Positions 1-8,976 of a stretch of 64,000 nucleotides of DNA are shown one piece after another (position 1 is the stretch's first letter; the number at the start of each line of letters is the position of its first letter). The DNA comes from Streptomyces sp. CG4 (GTDB taxonomy: Bacteria; Actinomycetota; Actinomycetes; Streptomycetales; Streptomycetaceae), in the NCBI RefSeq assembly GCF_041080655.1, contig NZ_CP163525.1, positions 2,170,001 through 2,234,000 on the forward strand, read 5' to 3'. Under the pieces are notes generated by a model. It was not told where the DNA came from. It saw only the letters and a list, made by a program, of their open reading frames with translations, and did no database searches. Both the position numbers and the translations under genes were made by a program.

Positions 1-796
1 CGCCGGCCATCTGCCGGGTCAGCTCGTCCAGGGTGATCTCATCCCGTGTGTAATTGCCCACCATCGTGCCGCGCCGCAACAGGACGAACCTGTCCCCCAC
101 CAGGTATGCGTGGTGCGGGTTGTGGGTGATCAGGACGACGCCCAGGCCCTCGTCACGTGCTGCGGCCACATATTTCAGCACCACACCGGACTGCTTCACG
201 CCCAGTGCCGCCGTCGGCTCGTCCAGGACCAGGACCTTCGCGCCGAAGTGGACGGCGCGGGCGATGGCCACGCACTGGCGTTCGCCGCCGGAGAGGGTGC
301 CGATGGGCTGGTCGACGTCGCGGAGGTCGATGCCCATGCGGAGCAGTGCCTCGCGGGTGGTACGGCGCATGAGGGCGATGTCCAGGCGCTTGAAGGGACC
401 GGCGCCCTTACGGGGCTCGGAGCCCAGGAAGAAGTTGCGCCAGACCGGCATCAGCGGGACGACGGCCAGGTCCTGGTAGACCGTGGCGATGCCCCGGTCC
501 AGGGCCTCGCGCGGGGAGGCGAGGCGGGTCTCCTCGCCCTCGATGCGCAGAGTGCCGGCGTCGTGCCGGTGCAGGCCCGCGATCATCTTGATCAGGGTCG
601 ACTTGCCGGCGCCGTTGTCGCCCAGAACACAGGTGATGTCGCCCGCGTGGACCTCCAGGGAGACACCCTCCAGGGCGCGGACGTTGCCGTACTGCTTGCC
701 GACGTCGGTCAGTTCGATCAGCGGCGTGCGCTCGGCGGCCCCGGGCGCGCCGTCGGTCATGTCGTGGGTCCCGTCGTCGGTCCCGTCGTCGGTCAT
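1..796 (-). CDS. Sugar ABC transporter ATP-binding protein (partial, 3' end outside window)
   Basis: ATPase of a CUT2-type (ribose/xylose/fructose-like) sugar importer. Reading down from 796, the protein has a short charged N-terminal tail, a Walker A motif GDNGAGKST, a Q-loop region (YQDL), the signature LSGGE and a Walker [12 protein letters not shown]. It is still in frame when the window ends. The ATG at 796 overlaps the permease stop (ATGA); an in-frame ATG at 760 is the alternative. The 12 extra codons encode an acidic repeat (TDDG twice), so either start is possible. Family members can carry two ATPase domains; whether a second follows cannot be seen. Transcribed last in the operon with the permease and binding protein. 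The substrate is not deducible. Confidence 0.93.
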   Translation of the reverse strand, partial: MTDDGTDDGTHDMTDGAPGAAERTPLIELTDVGKQYGNVRALEGVSLEVHAGDITCVLGDNGAGKSTLIKMIAGLHRHDAGTLRIEGEETRLASPREALDRGIATVYQDLAVVPLMPVWRNFFLGSEPRKGAGPFKRLDIALMRRTTREALLRMGIDLRDVDQPIGTLSGGERQCVAIARAVHFGAKVLVLDEPTAALGVKQSGVVLKYVAAARDEGLGVVLITHNPHHAYLVGDRFVLLRRGTMVGNYTRDEITLDELTRQMAG

Positions 797-1821
797 GTCG
801 TCGCCTCCGCGCGCTTCTTGACCCAGGCGTTCAGCAGGGTCGCGAGGAGCAGCATCGCTCCGAGGAAGAACTTGAACCAGTCGGGGTTCCACTCGGCGAA
901 GACGATGCCCTTGCTGGTCATGCCGAAGAGGAGGGCGCCCACGGCGGAGCCGATCGCGCTGCCGTAGCCGCCGGTGATCAGACAGCCGCCGATGACGGCC
1001 GCGATGATGTAGATCAGCTCGTTGCCGACGCCCTCGCCGGACTGGACGGCGTCGAAGGAGAAGAGCAGGTGCTGGCCGGAGATCCAGGCGCCGAAGGCCA
1101 CGCCCATGTAGAGGCCGATCTTGGTTCCCGCGACCGGGACGCCGACCGCGCGGGCCGCGTCCTGGTTGCCGCCGACGGCGAAGATCCAGTTGCCGGCGCG
1201 GGTGCGCAGCAGGATCCAGGAGGCGAGGGCGACCAGGCCCAGCCACCACAGGATGGTGACCTTGAAGCCGACGCCGCCGACGGTGAAGGTCGAGGCGAAG
1301 AGGGCGTGCGCGGAGGGGAAGCCCTCCATGTCCGCGATGGTCTTCGTCGACACCGTGCCGTCGATCAGCTTGGTGAAACCGAGGTTCATGCCGGTCAGCA
1401 TCAGGAAGGTGCCCAGCGTGATGATGAAGCTGGGGAGTCTGGTGCGGGTGAGCATGAAGCCGTTGAAGGCGCCGACGGCCAGCGTCACCAGGAGGGACAC
1501 GCCTACGCCGACCCAGGTGTTCGCGGTCATCTGGTAGCTGAACATCGAGGAGATCAGCGCCGAGGACGTCACGAGGACACCGGCCGAGAGGTCGAACTCG
1601 CCGCCGATCATCAGCAGCGCCACCGGTACGGCCATGATGCCGATGGTCGAGGAGGCGTACAGCACCGTGCTGAGGCTGGCGACGTTCAGGAAGCCGTCGG
1701 CGGCGCAGGCGAAGAAGACGAAGACCGCCACAGCGCCGACGACCGAGCCCAGTTCCGGGCGCGCCAGCAGCCGCTTCAGTGGCGAGGTCTGCAGAATCCT
1801 TTCATCAGTGGCTGTGTTCAT
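793..1821 (-). CDS. Sugar ABC transporter permease
   Basis: Membrane subunit of the CUT2-type importer, 342 residues, with about 8-10 hydrophobic segments. The family signature region [19 protein letters not shown] and the loop around [15 protein letters not shown] (the EAA-like ATPase contact) are both present. Start ATG at 1821 overlaps the stop of the binding protein (ATGA), and its own stop overlaps the ATPase start, so the three genes are translationally coupled. It resembles ribose/fructose permeases (RbsC/FrcC type); sugar specificity is not inferable. Confidence 0.93.
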   Translation of the reverse strand: MNTATDERILQTSPLKRLLARPELGSVVGAVAVFVFFACAADGFLNVASLSTVLYASSTIGIMAVPVALLMIGGEFDLSAGVLVTSSALISSMFSYQMTANTWVGVGVSLLVTLAVGAFNGFMLTRTRLPSFIITLGTFLMLTGMNLGFTKLIDGTVSTKTIADMEGFPSAHALFASTFTVGGVGFKVTILWWLGLVALASWILLRTRAGNWIFAVGGNQDAARAVGVPVAGTKIGLYMGVAFGAWISGQHLLFSFDAVQSGEGVGNELIYIIAAVIGGCLITGGYGSAIGSAVGALLFGMTSKGIVFAEWNPDWFKFFLGAMLLLATLLNAWVKKRAEATT

Positions 1822-2822
1822 CGGGTGCCCCGCTCGGTGTACGCGGCCAGCGCGGAGGCCTGGTCCTTGGTGATGATCTGCGGGCCGGTCAGGACCGGCT
1901 TGCCGCCGCCGAGGACGTCGCCGTTGTACTTGTAGGCCCACAGCAGGTCGACCGCCTCGTAGCCCTGGAGGTACGGCTGCTGGTCCACGGCGAAGCCGAG
2001 GGTGCCGTTCTTCAGCTCGGCGGCGACCTGGGCGTTGAGGTCGAAGGTGTCGATCTCGGCCTTGCTGCCCGCGTCGCTCTTCGCCTTCACGGCGGTGTCG
2101 GCGTACGGGGCGCCCAGGGTGACCACGGCGTCGAAGGAGCTGTCGGCCTGGAGCTTGGCCTCGATCGCGGACTGGACGTCGGGCATGTTGGTGCCGTTGA
2201 CGTAGAGCTTCTGCAGGGTGCCGTGGAAGGTCTTGGCGACGCCGTCGCAGCGCTGCTCGTGGCCGACGTTGCCCTGCTCGTGCAGCACGCACAGGGCCTT
2301 CTTCCTGCCGCGCTGGTTCAGTTCGTCGCCGACGGCCTCGCCGGCGATGGTCTCGTCCTGGCCGATGTGGGTGAGGGCGCCGAAGGCCTTGGACTCCGCG
2401 GAGCCGGAGTTCACCGTGACGACCGGGATGCCGGCCTTCTCGGCGCGAGCCACGGCGGCCTTCATGGCGTCCGGCTTGGCGAGGGTGACGATGATGCCGT
2501 CGACCCTCTTGTCGACCGCCGCGTCCACCAGCTGGGCCTGCTGCTGGGCCGCGGCGTCGTGCGAGTACAGGAAGTTGATGTTGTCCTTGACGGCGGCCTG
2601 CCTGGCGCCGTTCTGCACGATGTCCCAGAAGGTGTCGCCGTCTCCCGAGTGGGTGATCATCGCGAAGGTCCAGCGCGGGGTGTTCACCGCCGCCCTCCCC
2701 TGGGCCGCGGCGGCCTTGCGGGCGTCCTCGGCCCGCTTGCCTCCGGTGCTGCTGCACGCCCCCAGGGACAACGAGAGTGCCCCTGTGAGCGCGATGACTG
2801 CCCAGGTCCGAAACCGTGCCAC
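1818..2822 (-). CDS. Sugar-binding lipoprotein of the ABC transporter
   Basis: Periplasmic-binding-protein type 1 (ribose-binding-like) receptor, 334 residues. The GTG at 2822 is chosen because it follows an AAGGGG ribosome site and opens directly into a lipoprotein signal peptide (VARFRTW, hydrophobic core, lipobox LGAC). An ATG at 2933 is in frame but would put 37 hydrophilic residues before the signal. The mature part carries the typical fold landmarks: FAMITHSGDGDTFWDIV, AAVDKRVDGIIV and DLNAQVAAELKNGTLGFAVDQQ. First gene of the transporter operon, about 140 bp downstream of a candidate GntR operator (2959-2976). Confidence 0.92.
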   Translation of the reverse strand: MARFRTWAVIALTGALSLSLGACSSTGGKRAEDARKAAAAQGRAAVNTPRWTFAMITHSGDGDTFWDIVQNGARQAAVKDNINFLYSHDAAAQQQAQLVDAAVDKRVDGIIVTLAKPDAMKAAVARAEKAGIPVVTVNSGSAESKAFGALTHIGQDETIAGEAVGDELNQRGRKKALCVLHEQGNVGHEQRCDGVAKTFHGTLQKLYVNGTNMPDVQSAIEAKLQADSSFDAVVTLGAPYADTAVKAKSDAGSKAEIDTFDLNAQVAAELKNGTLGFAVDQQPYLQGYEAVDLLWAYKYNGDVLGGGKPVLTGPQIITKDQASALAAYTERGTR

Positions 2823-2958
2823 GAGGCGGTGCCCCTTCTTGCCGTGTTCTTGCTGTGTTCCGACGGACGAGAGGGGCTGCCGATCACCTCGGCAGCCCCA
2901 AACGATCCAGTATCGAACACGAGGAACACTCATGACGCAGCCGGGGGTGCCGCCACCC

Positions 2959-2976
2959 GTCCGCTTGTCCGGACAT
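2959..2976. promoter_or_regulatory. Candidate GntR operator, copy 1
   Basis: GTCCGCTTGTCCGGACAT, built round the perfect palindrome TGTCCGGACA (2966-2975). The same 18 bp, with one base changed, recurs at 3810-3827. The copy lies upstream of the sugar-binding protein gene, between it and the regulator's 3' end. Two near-identical copies, one before each transcription unit of a local-regulator locus, are the usual signature of an operator. Confidence 0.7.
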
Positions 2977-3000
2977 TGCGACGAAGCCGGCCGTCGTCGG

Positions 3001-3765
3001 TCAGGGCCGGACGAGCAGCTGGAACTCGAAGGAGTAACGCGTCGGACGGTAGATGTGGTCGCCGAACTCGACCGCGCGCCCGGTGTCGTCGAAGGTGGTG
3101 CGCTGCATGGTGAGCAGCGGGGCGCCCTCGGCCTCGGCGAGCCGCTCGGCCTCGGCGGCCGTGGCCGCGCGGGCGCCGATGGACTGCCGGGCGCTGTGCA
3201 GGGTGATGCCGGCGGAGCGCATCAGCCGGTACAGGCCGGTGGCCTCCAGCTGCTCGGTGTCCAGGTCGAGCAGGCCCGTCGGGAGGTGGTTGACCAGGTA
3301 CGCCATCGGCTCACCGTGAGCGAGGCGCAGCCGCTCGATGCGGTGTACGTCGCCGCCCTCGGGGACGCCGAGTGCGGCGGCGACGGCGGCGGAGGCCGGC
3401 AGCACGGTGTTGACCAGCACCTTGGTCGCGGGGCGCTGGCCGGCCGCCTCCAGGTCGTCGTAGAGGCTGCTCAGCTCCAGCGGGCGCTTGACCTGGCTGT
3501 GCACCACCTGCGTACCGACGCCGCGGCGGCGCACGAGGAGTCCCTTGTCGACGAGGGACTGGATGGCCTGGCGGACGGTCGGCCGGGACAGGCCGAGCCG
3601 TGCGGCCAGCTCGATCTCGTTGCCCAGCAGGCTGCCCGGGGTGAGGCTGCCGTGCTCGATGGCGGCCTCCAGCTGCTGGGACAGCTGGAAGTACAGCGGC
3701 ACCGGGGAGCTGCGGTCCACACGGAGGTCGAGCGAGACGGTCGGGTCCACTTCTGGTTTCGGCAC
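3001..3765 (-). CDS. GntR-family transcriptional regulator (HutC/UTRA type)
   Basis: 254 residues. The N-terminal winged helix-turn-helix (about residues 20-90; LAARLGLSRPTVRQAIQSLVDKGLLVRRRGVGTQV) is followed by a UTRA ligand-binding domain (about 100-250) with the typical HRIERLRLAHGEPMA and EFGDHIYRPTRYSFEF segments. It sits between the sugar ABC operon and the divergent dehydrogenase. Both flanking promoters carry the same 18-bp palindrome, so it probably represses both units and is released by a sugar or sugar-derived ligand. This is an inference from position and repeat occurrence. Confidence 0.93.
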   Translation of the reverse strand: MPKPEVDPTVSLDLRVDRSSPVPLYFQLSQQLEAAIEHGSLTPGSLLGNEIELAARLGLSRPTVRQAIQSLVDKGLLVRRRGVGTQVVHSQVKRPLELSSLYDDLEAAGQRPATKVLVNTVLPASAAVAAALGVPEGGDVHRIERLRLAHGEPMAYLVNHLPTGLLDLDTEQLEATGLYRLMRSAGITLHSARQSIGARAATAAEAERLAEAEGAPLLTMQRTTFDDTGRAVEFGDHIYRPTRYSFEFQLLVRP

Positions 3766-3809
3766 GGACTTGAGCGTAGCCCCGTGATCGGTTGACGGGA
3801 AGTTGTGTA

Positions 3810-3827
3810 GTCCGATTGTCCGGACAT
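3810..3827. promoter_or_regulatory. Candidate GntR operator, copy 2
   Basis: GTCCGATTGTCCGGACAT; palindrome TGTCCGGACA at 3817-3826. It ends 5 bp before a TTGACA -35 hexamer (3833-3838) that probably drives the dehydrogenase gene, and lies 45 bp upstream of the divergent regulator start at 3765. It could control both. Confidence 0.7.
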
Positions 3828-3868
3828 ACGCATTGACAGCGCCCGGGGTCCGCCCTCACTTTGATTCC

Positions 3869-4891
3869 ATGCGCATCGGGGTCATCGGTACGGGCCGCAT
3901 CGGCACCCTTCACGCGAGAACGCTCAGCCGTCACCGTGAGGTCGGATCGCTGATCCTGACGGACGCGGATCCGGCGCGGGCGCAGGGGCTGGCGCACCGG
4001 CTGGGCGAGACGGCGGCGCCCGGCGTGGACGAGATCTTCAAGTGGGGTGTGGACGCGGTGGTGATCACCACGGCGACACCGGCGCACGCGGAGCTGATCG
4101 GGCGGGCGGCGCGCTCGGGGCTGCCGGTCTTCTGCGAGAAGCCGATCGCGCTCGATCTGCCGGGCACGCTGCAGGCACTCGACGAGGTGGCGACCGCGGG
4201 AACGATCCTGCAGATGGGGTTCCAGCGGCGCTTCGACGCGGGATACGCGGGCGCCCGTGAGGCCGTCCGCGCGGGGCGGCTCGGCCGGCTGCACACCGTG
4301 CGCGCGATGACCTGCGACCAGTCCCCTCCCCCGCCGGAGTGGCTGCCGCTGTCCGGCGGGCTGTTCCGGGACACGCTGATCCACGACTTCGACGTGCTGC
4401 GGTGGGTGACGGGGCGTGAGGTGGCCGATGTGTACGCCGCCGGGTCGGACGGCGGGCCCGCGATGTTCCGTGCGGCCGGCGACGTCGGCACGGGCGCGGT
4501 GCTGCTCACCCTGGACGACGGCACGCTTGCCACGGCCACGGCGACCCGGCTGAACGGCGCGGGCTACGACGTACGCATGGAGCTGGCCGGGGAGCGGGAC
4601 ACGGTCGTGGTGGGCCTGGACGACCGCACGCCGCTCGCGTCCACCGAGCCGACCGGACCGCCGCCCGCGGACAAGCCGTGGACGGGCTTTCTGGAGCGGT
4701 TCGGACCCGCGTACGAAGCCGAGTTGAACGCCTTCGTGGACGTGGTGCTGGGCGAGCGCCCCAACCCGTGCGACGGCCACGAGGCCCTGCAGGCCCTCCG
4801 CGTGGCCGAGGCCTGTGAACGCTCCCGCCACGAACACCGCCCGGTGGCCCTCGCGGAGATCCCGGACCGGGCCCAGGCGTCCCACCGCTGA
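3869..4891 (+). CDS. Gfo/Idh/MocA family NAD(P)-dependent dehydrogenase (inositol 2-dehydrogenase-like)
   Basis: 340 residues. The protein starts directly in the Rossmann motif (MRIGVIGTGRIGTLHARTL) and contains the family EKP motif (FCEKPIALDL) that positions the nicotinamide. The C-terminal substrate domain has the D-x-x-x-H signature (RDTLIHDFDVLRWVTG). The ATG at 3869 is chosen because upstream in-frame codons precede the Rossmann start. No Shine-Dalgarno sequence is present, and TTGACA at 3833-3838 would place transcription close to the ATG, so the mRNA may be leaderless. Adjacent to the sugar importer, it probably oxidises the imported sugar or inositol; the exact substrate is open. Confidence 0.88.
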   Translation: MRIGVIGTGRIGTLHARTLSRHREVGSLILTDADPARAQGLAHRLGETAAPGVDEIFKWGVDAVVITTATPAHAELIGRAARSGLPVFCEKPIALDLPGTLQALDEVATAGTILQMGFQRRFDAGYAGAREAVRAGRLGRLHTVRAMTCDQSPPPPEWLPLSGGLFRDTLIHDFDVLRWVTGREVADVYAAGSDGGPAMFRAAGDVGTGAVLLTLDDGTLATATATRLNGAGYDVRMELAGERDTVVVGLDDRTPLASTEPTGPPPADKPWTGFLERFGPAYEAELNAFVDVVLGERPNPCDGHEALQALRVAEACERSRHEHRPVALAEIPDRAQASHR

Positions 4892-5040
4892 GCCCGCCAC
4901 ACCGGCCGCCCCGACCTGCCGGCTGCGGCACGGCCCGCCGACGCTGAGTGCCACGCCGAGAGGCGGAGGCGGAAGCCAAGCGACGCACGCGACCGAGTGC
5001 CCGGTGCCGAGCACCACACGCCGGGGCCCTGACGGGTCCG

Positions 5041-5524
5041 GATGCCGGGTGCCGACCGGCGTGGCACCCCGGGTGGTAATGACGGCCGGGCCGCCCGGCC
5101 GGGGGCCGTGACGAGGGTGCCCGGTCGGCGGGAACGACACGGGGCGGCCCCACAACCCGAACCGCGCCGGCGGCGTGAGCCCCAACGGCAGGGCGCAGCA
5201 CGCGGGATGGGCGACGTCGGCACGCAAACGGCCCGGCCCGCCAACCGTCCGCCGCGCTGGAGCAAGTGCCCGGGCTGCCGGGTGCCCGGGGGCCAACCGG
5301 CGTGGCACCCCGGGTGGTACTGACGGCCCGGCAGCCCGGCCGGGGGCGATGACGTAGGTGCCCGGGCGACGTGAACGACGCAGGGCGGCCCCACAACCCG
5401 AACCGCGCAGGCGGCGTGAGCCCCAACGGCAGGGCGCAGCACGCGGGGTGGACGACGTCGGCACGCAAACGGCCCAGCCCGCCGACCCTCCGCCGCGCTG
5501 GAGCAGGTGCCCGGGCTGCCGGGC
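5041..5524. repeat. Imperfect tandem duplication, about 241-bp unit, two copies
   Basis: Unit 1 is about 5041-5281 and unit 2 about 5282-5524. The blocks GTGGCACCCCGGGTGGTA (5061 and 5302), GGCGGCCCCACAACCCGAAC and CGCTGGAGCA recur in the same order exactly 241 bp apart; the copies differ at scattered positions. Non-coding, between two unrelated genes. Confidence 0.85.
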
Positions 5525-5581
5525 GGACCGGCCCGCCGACCCGGCCCTTCGACCCGGCGCGCGGGTCCGACCCGCGTGGGT

Positions 5582-5673
5582 GGCGATGTCGGTGCCGGTG
5601 CCCGTGCCCGTGCCCGTGGCGATGTCGGTGTCGGTGCCCGTGGCGGTGGCGGTGGCGGTGGCGGTGGCGGTGG
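5582..5673. repeat. Short tandem repeats (GTGCCC / GTGGCG units)
   Basis: A run of hexamers: GTGCCC three times, an interruption GTGGCGATGTCGGTG occurring twice, then GTGGCG about six times. A simple-sequence tract just downstream of the P450 stop codon. Confidence 0.85.
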
Positions 5674-5702
5674 TACAGGGGACGGGGACGGGTCGTCCGG
5701 GG

Positions 5703-6884
5703 TTACCAGCGGACCCGTAGCGTGCGTGGGCCTCTCATCAGGAGGCCGGGGAGCCAGTCGGTGGGGTGGCTGTCGAGGGTGAGGGCGGGGGCTCGGCGCA
5801 GGAGGGTGCCGATGGCTGTGTGGCCCTCCAGGCGGGCCAGAGGGGCACCCAGGCAGAAGTGGATGCCGTGGCCGAAGGCGAGGTGGCCGCGGGGGTCGCG
5901 GCGGATGTCGAAGCGGTCCGGGGTGGCGTAGCGGGCGGGGTCTCGCTGGGATGCGGTGAGGCCGACCATCACGTGGTCGCCCTGCGCGATGGGGACGCCG
6001 GCGATCTCCAGGGGCTCGGCGGCATAGCGGAACGTGGCGGTCTCCACCGGGCCGTCGTAGCGCAGCATCTCCTCGATCGCTCCGTCCAGCAGCGTCATGT
6101 CGGCGCGCAGGGCGGCGAGTTGGCCGGGGTGGGTGAGCAGGGCCAGGACGCCGTTGCCGATGAGGTTGACCGTGGTCTCGTGGCCGGCGATCAGGAGGAG
6201 GAAGGCCATGCCGCGCAGTTCTTCCGGCGAGAGCCGGTCGCCGTCCTCGGCGGTGGTGCGGATCAGGTCGCCGAGCAGGTCGTCGGCCGGGCCGGAGCAC
6301 CGCTTGTCCTCGATCAGCTCCGTCAGATACGCGGCGAGGCGGACGACGGCGTCGTACTCCGTCTGCGCGTTGGTCGGTGCGACCGTCTCCGTCGACATCT
6401 TGCGGAACTCGTCGCGGTCGATCTCGGGGACGCCGAGCAGTTCGCAGATGACGGTGATGGGCAGCGGGTAGGCGAGGGACCCGATCAGGTCGGCGCGGCC
6501 GGCCGGGAGCATCTCGTCCAGCAGGTCGTCGGTGATCTGCTGGACGCGCGGGCGCAGCCGCTCCACCCGCCGCATCGTGAACGCGCGGGCGACGAGGCCG
6601 CGCAGCCGGGTGTGCTGCGGTGGGTCGACCGTCAGCAGGTTCGGGCCGATCAGGTCCTCGTCGAGGAAACGCACATCGATCTTGCTGCCGTCCTTGGACA
6701 GGCGGGGGTCGGCGAGTGCGGCGCGGGCCTCCTCGTACCCCACGACGAGCCAGCTCTCGTACTCCTCTCCGGCGCCCGGTGGCCGGACGCGGTGGACCGG
6801 GCCCTGCTCGCGCAGCCGGGCGTACACCGCGTGCGGATCGCGGCGGAACTCCTCGCCGTACTCCTCCAGATCGATCCGTTTCAT
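5703..6884 (-). CDS. Cytochrome P450 (CYP105/CYP107-like)
   Basis: 393 residues, usual for soluble bacterial class I P450s. I-helix oxygen-binding motif AGHETT, K-helix ExxR in EEMLRYDG, and haem loop FGHGIHFCLGAPLAR with the cysteine ligand. The ATG at 6884 has a GGGAGGAC ribosome site; an upstream ATG at 6947 adds 21 unconvincing residues. No ferredoxin gene is adjacent. It lies 79 bp downstream of, and in the same direction as, a response regulator and sensor kinase, which may control it. The substrate is unknown; a role with the nearby phosphonate cluster is not supported. Confidence 0.93.
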   Translation of the reverse strand: MKRIDLEEYGEEFRRDPHAVYARLREQGPVHRVRPPGAGEEYESWLVVGYEEARAALADPRLSKDGSKIDVRFLDEDLIGPNLLTVDPPQHTRLRGLVARAFTMRRVERLRPRVQQITDDLLDEMLPAGRADLIGSLAYPLPITVICELLGVPEIDRDEFRKMSTETVAPTNAQTEYDAVVRLAAYLTELIEDKRCSGPADDLLGDLIRTTAEDGDRLSPEELRGMAFLLLIAGHETTVNLIGNGVLALLTHPGQLAALRADMTLLDGAIEEMLRYDGPVETATFRYAAEPLEIAGVPIAQGDHVMVGLTASQRDPARYATPDRFDIRRDPRGHLAFGHGIHFCLGAPLARLEGHTAIGTLLRRAPALTLDSHPTDWLPGLLMRGPRTLRVRW

Positions 6885-6963
6885 GACGTTCCCGTCCTCC
6901 CGAAGCAGCCCCCGAGGCCAGGACAGCAGCACCCCTTGCCCGCACAACGTCCGGGGCGCCCGG

Positions 6964-7635
6964 TCAGTGCCCGTCCTCTTCGAGGAGTCCGGCGTCGTAC
7001 GCCAGCAGGGCGATCTGCACGCGGTTGTCGAGGCCGAGCTTGGCGAGGATGCGGGAGACGTGTGTCTTGACCGTGGCCACGCTCATGTACAGCTCGGCGG
7101 CGATCGCGGCGTTGGCGAGTCCGCGGCCGACGGCGACGGCTACCTCGCGCTCGCGGTCGTTGAGGACGACGAGCCGCGCGCGGGCGCGTGTCTGGCGTGC
7201 GTCGGCGGCGCTGCCGGCCGCGTGCCGCATCAACTGCCGGGTGACGGCGGGCGACAGTACGGGGTCGCCGGCCGCGACCCGGCGCACGGCGTCGACGATC
7301 TCGGCGGGCGGGGTGTCCTTCAGCACGAACCCGGCGGCGCCCGCGCGCAGGGCGTGCAGCACCTGCTCGTCGGCGTGGAAGGTGGTGAGCACCACGACCT
7401 GCGGGGCGTCGGCCCGGGCACGCAGCCGCTCGGTCGCGGTGAGCCCGTCCACCGACGGCATCCGGATGTCCATGAGGACGACGTCGGGCCGGGTGCGCGC
7501 GACGAGTTCCTCGGCCTCACCGCCGTCCGCGGCCTCGCCGACGATCTCGATGTCCTCGGCCCCGCCGATCATCAGGGCCAGTCCGGCCCGGACCAGCGGG
7601 TCATCGTCGACGAGGAGGAGTCTGATCGGCGTCAT
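6964..7635 (-). CDS. NarL/FixJ-family response regulator
   Basis: 223 residues. The receiver domain has the acidic pocket (LLVDDDP), phospho-acceptor Asp in VVLMDIRMPSVDG, Thr in VVLTTFHADE and Lys in FVLKDTPP. The C-terminal LuxR-type helix-turn-helix (about 150-215) includes LNDREREVAVAVGRGLANAAIAAEL with SVATVKTHVSRIL. It follows the sensor kinase by 63 bp and forms a two-component pair with it. DNA targets are unknown; the P450 gene immediately downstream is a candidate. Confidence 0.95.
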   Translation of the reverse strand: MTPIRLLLVDDDPLVRAGLALMIGGAEDIEIVGEAADGGEAEELVARTRPDVVLMDIRMPSVDGLTATERLRARADAPQVVVLTTFHADEQVLHALRAGAAGFVLKDTPPAEIVDAVRRVAAGDPVLSPAVTRQLMRHAAGSAADARQTRARARLVVLNDREREVAVAVGRGLANAAIAAELYMSVATVKTHVSRILAKLGLDNRVQIALLAYDAGLLEEDGH

Positions 7636-7698
7636 GGGCCTTACGTAATCACGGTGCGGGCGGCGTGTGGGGGGCGTATCGGCGTACTGGCGTGGTCA

Positions 7699-8976
7699 TC
7701 AGGGCGTCGGTCCGGTCTGTCCCCACGGCAGCCAGGCCCGGACGGCGAACCCGCCGTCGGCCGTGCTGCCATGCTCCAGACGCCCGCCGGCGAGGGTCGC
7801 GCGTTCGGTGAGGCCGATCAGGCCCTGGCCGGAGCCGGGGACGGGCGTGGGCTCGGCGCTGGGCGGCGGGTTGGTGATCGTGAGGGTGAGGCCGTCGCCG
7901 GGGGTGCCGGTGAGGCTCAGGGTGACCTCGGCGCCGGGGGCGTGCTTACGGGCGTTGGTCAGGGCCTCCTGGGCGATGCGATAGGCGGTGCGGCCGACGG
8001 AGGCCGGAACCGCGGCCGGATCGGCGACGCGGTGGTCCAGGGTGACCTTCATGCCCGCCTCGCGGCACTCGGCGACGAGGGCGTCCAGTGCGGCCAGGGT
8101 CGGCTGGCGCCGCTCGCCGGCCGCGTCCTCGGACTCGCCGGCCCGCAGCACACCGATGATCTCCCGCAGATCCTGCAGCGCCTCGTGCGCGCTCTCCCGG
8201 ATCACCCCGGCGGCCCGGGCGATCTCCTCGCGCGGTGCGTCCGGCCGGAACTCCAGGGCACCCGCGTGCACGCTGAGCAGGGTGAGCCGGTGGGCGAGGA
8301 CGTCGTGCATCTCGCGGGCGATGGCCTCGCGGGCGAGCCGCTGCGCCTGCTCGGCGCGCAGCCGCGCCTCGCTCTCCGCCCGGCGGGCCCGTTCGCGCAG
8401 GCTCAGCATCAGCAGCCGCTTGGAGCGTACGAACATGCCCCAGCCGATGACGGAGACGGCGAGCAGCACGGCGAACACGACGGAACCCGCGTAGGGCAGG
8501 CCGTTGTCGGGGCGCAGCCAGTAGTAGAGGGGTACGAGGGCGAGGTTCACCCCGCCGATCCAGGCGACGTACCGGAAGGGCCGGTGCACGGCCAGGGTGA
8601 ACAGGGCGACCAGGCCCGCGCCGCCCGCGGTGGAGGACACGAAGCCGACGGCGACCATGGCGACGGCGATGCCGACCGGCCAGCGACGGCGCAGCCAGAC
8701 GGTGCCGCAGGACAGGGCGCCGAGGACCACGTCGAGCACGACGAGGCCGTCCGGCACGTCCGGGTGCTCGAGCACGTCGGCGGCGGTCGCCAGGAACAGC
8801 AGTCCGGCCAGCACGAAGCAGCAGGTGTCGACGACCCAGTCCCGCGCGGTACGCCGGGGCCGTCGGCCGTCGGGGCCGGCGTCCGGGTCGAGCCCGTGGA
8901 GCAGAGCCGAGGGCAGCATCCACCGGCGGGCTCCTGCCCAGCTCGCCATGGTGTGGCCCAGCCCGTTCTCGTTCAC
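7699..8976 (-). CDS. Two-component sensor histidine kinase (HisKA_3 type)
   Basis: About 425 residues. Roughly five or six membrane segments fill the N-terminal half, then a short coiled coil (LRERARRAESEARLRAEQA). The dimerisation/H box REMHDVLAHRL carries the phospho-histidine, and an HATPase domain follows with N box EALTNARKHAPGA and G box GSGQGLIGLTERATLAGG. The GTG at 8976 has no Shine-Dalgarno but sits 8 bases after TACATT, so it may be read from a leaderless mRNA. An ATG at 8949 is the alternative; the in-frame codon at 9102 adds sequence unlike the family. Pairs with the downstream response regulator. Confidence 0.9.
   Translation of the reverse strand: MNENGLGHTMASWAGARRWMLPSALLHGLDPDAGPDGRRPRRTARDWVVDTCCFVLAGLLFLATAADVLEHPDVPDGLVVLDVVLGALSCGTVWLRRRWPVGIAVAMVAVGFVSSTAGGAGLVALFTLAVHRPFRYVAWIGGVNLALVPLYYWLRPDNGLPYAGSVVFAVLLAVSVIGWGMFVRSKRLLMLSLRERARRAESEARLRAEQAQRLAREAIAREMHDVLAHRLTLLSVHAGALEFRPDAPREEIARAAGVIRESAHEALQDLREIIGVLRAGESEDAAGERRQPTLAALDALVAECREAGMKVTLDHRVADPAAVPASVGRTAYRIAQEALTNARKHAPGAEVTLSLTGTPGDGLTLTITNPPPSAEPTPVPGSGQGLIGLTERATLAGGRLEHGSTADGGFAVRAWLPWGQTGPTP

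Larger units (their letters stand above)
4892..5702. other. Long intergenic region without a gene
   Basis: About 810 bp between the dehydrogenase and the 3' end of the P450 gene. No ORF here has homology I recognise; the long reverse frames simply read the tandem duplication twice. It holds the 241-bp duplication (5041-5524) and a short-unit repeat (5582-5673), described separately. Small hairpins such as GGGTGCC/GGCACCC occur in each duplicated unit and could act as terminators for the dehydrogenase gene. Confidence 0.7.

Noticed and set aside
5703-6884. P450 as part of the phosphonate cluster
   Set aside because: It is separated from the cluster by the two-component genes, the RNase gene, a strong terminator and an IS relic, and is grouped with the sensor kinase pair.
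4564-6945. A 793-codon reverse frame over the dehydrogenase, repeats and P450
   Set aside because: Composition is Arg/Pro-rich and it merely reads the tandem duplication twice; the P450 in another frame is unambiguous.
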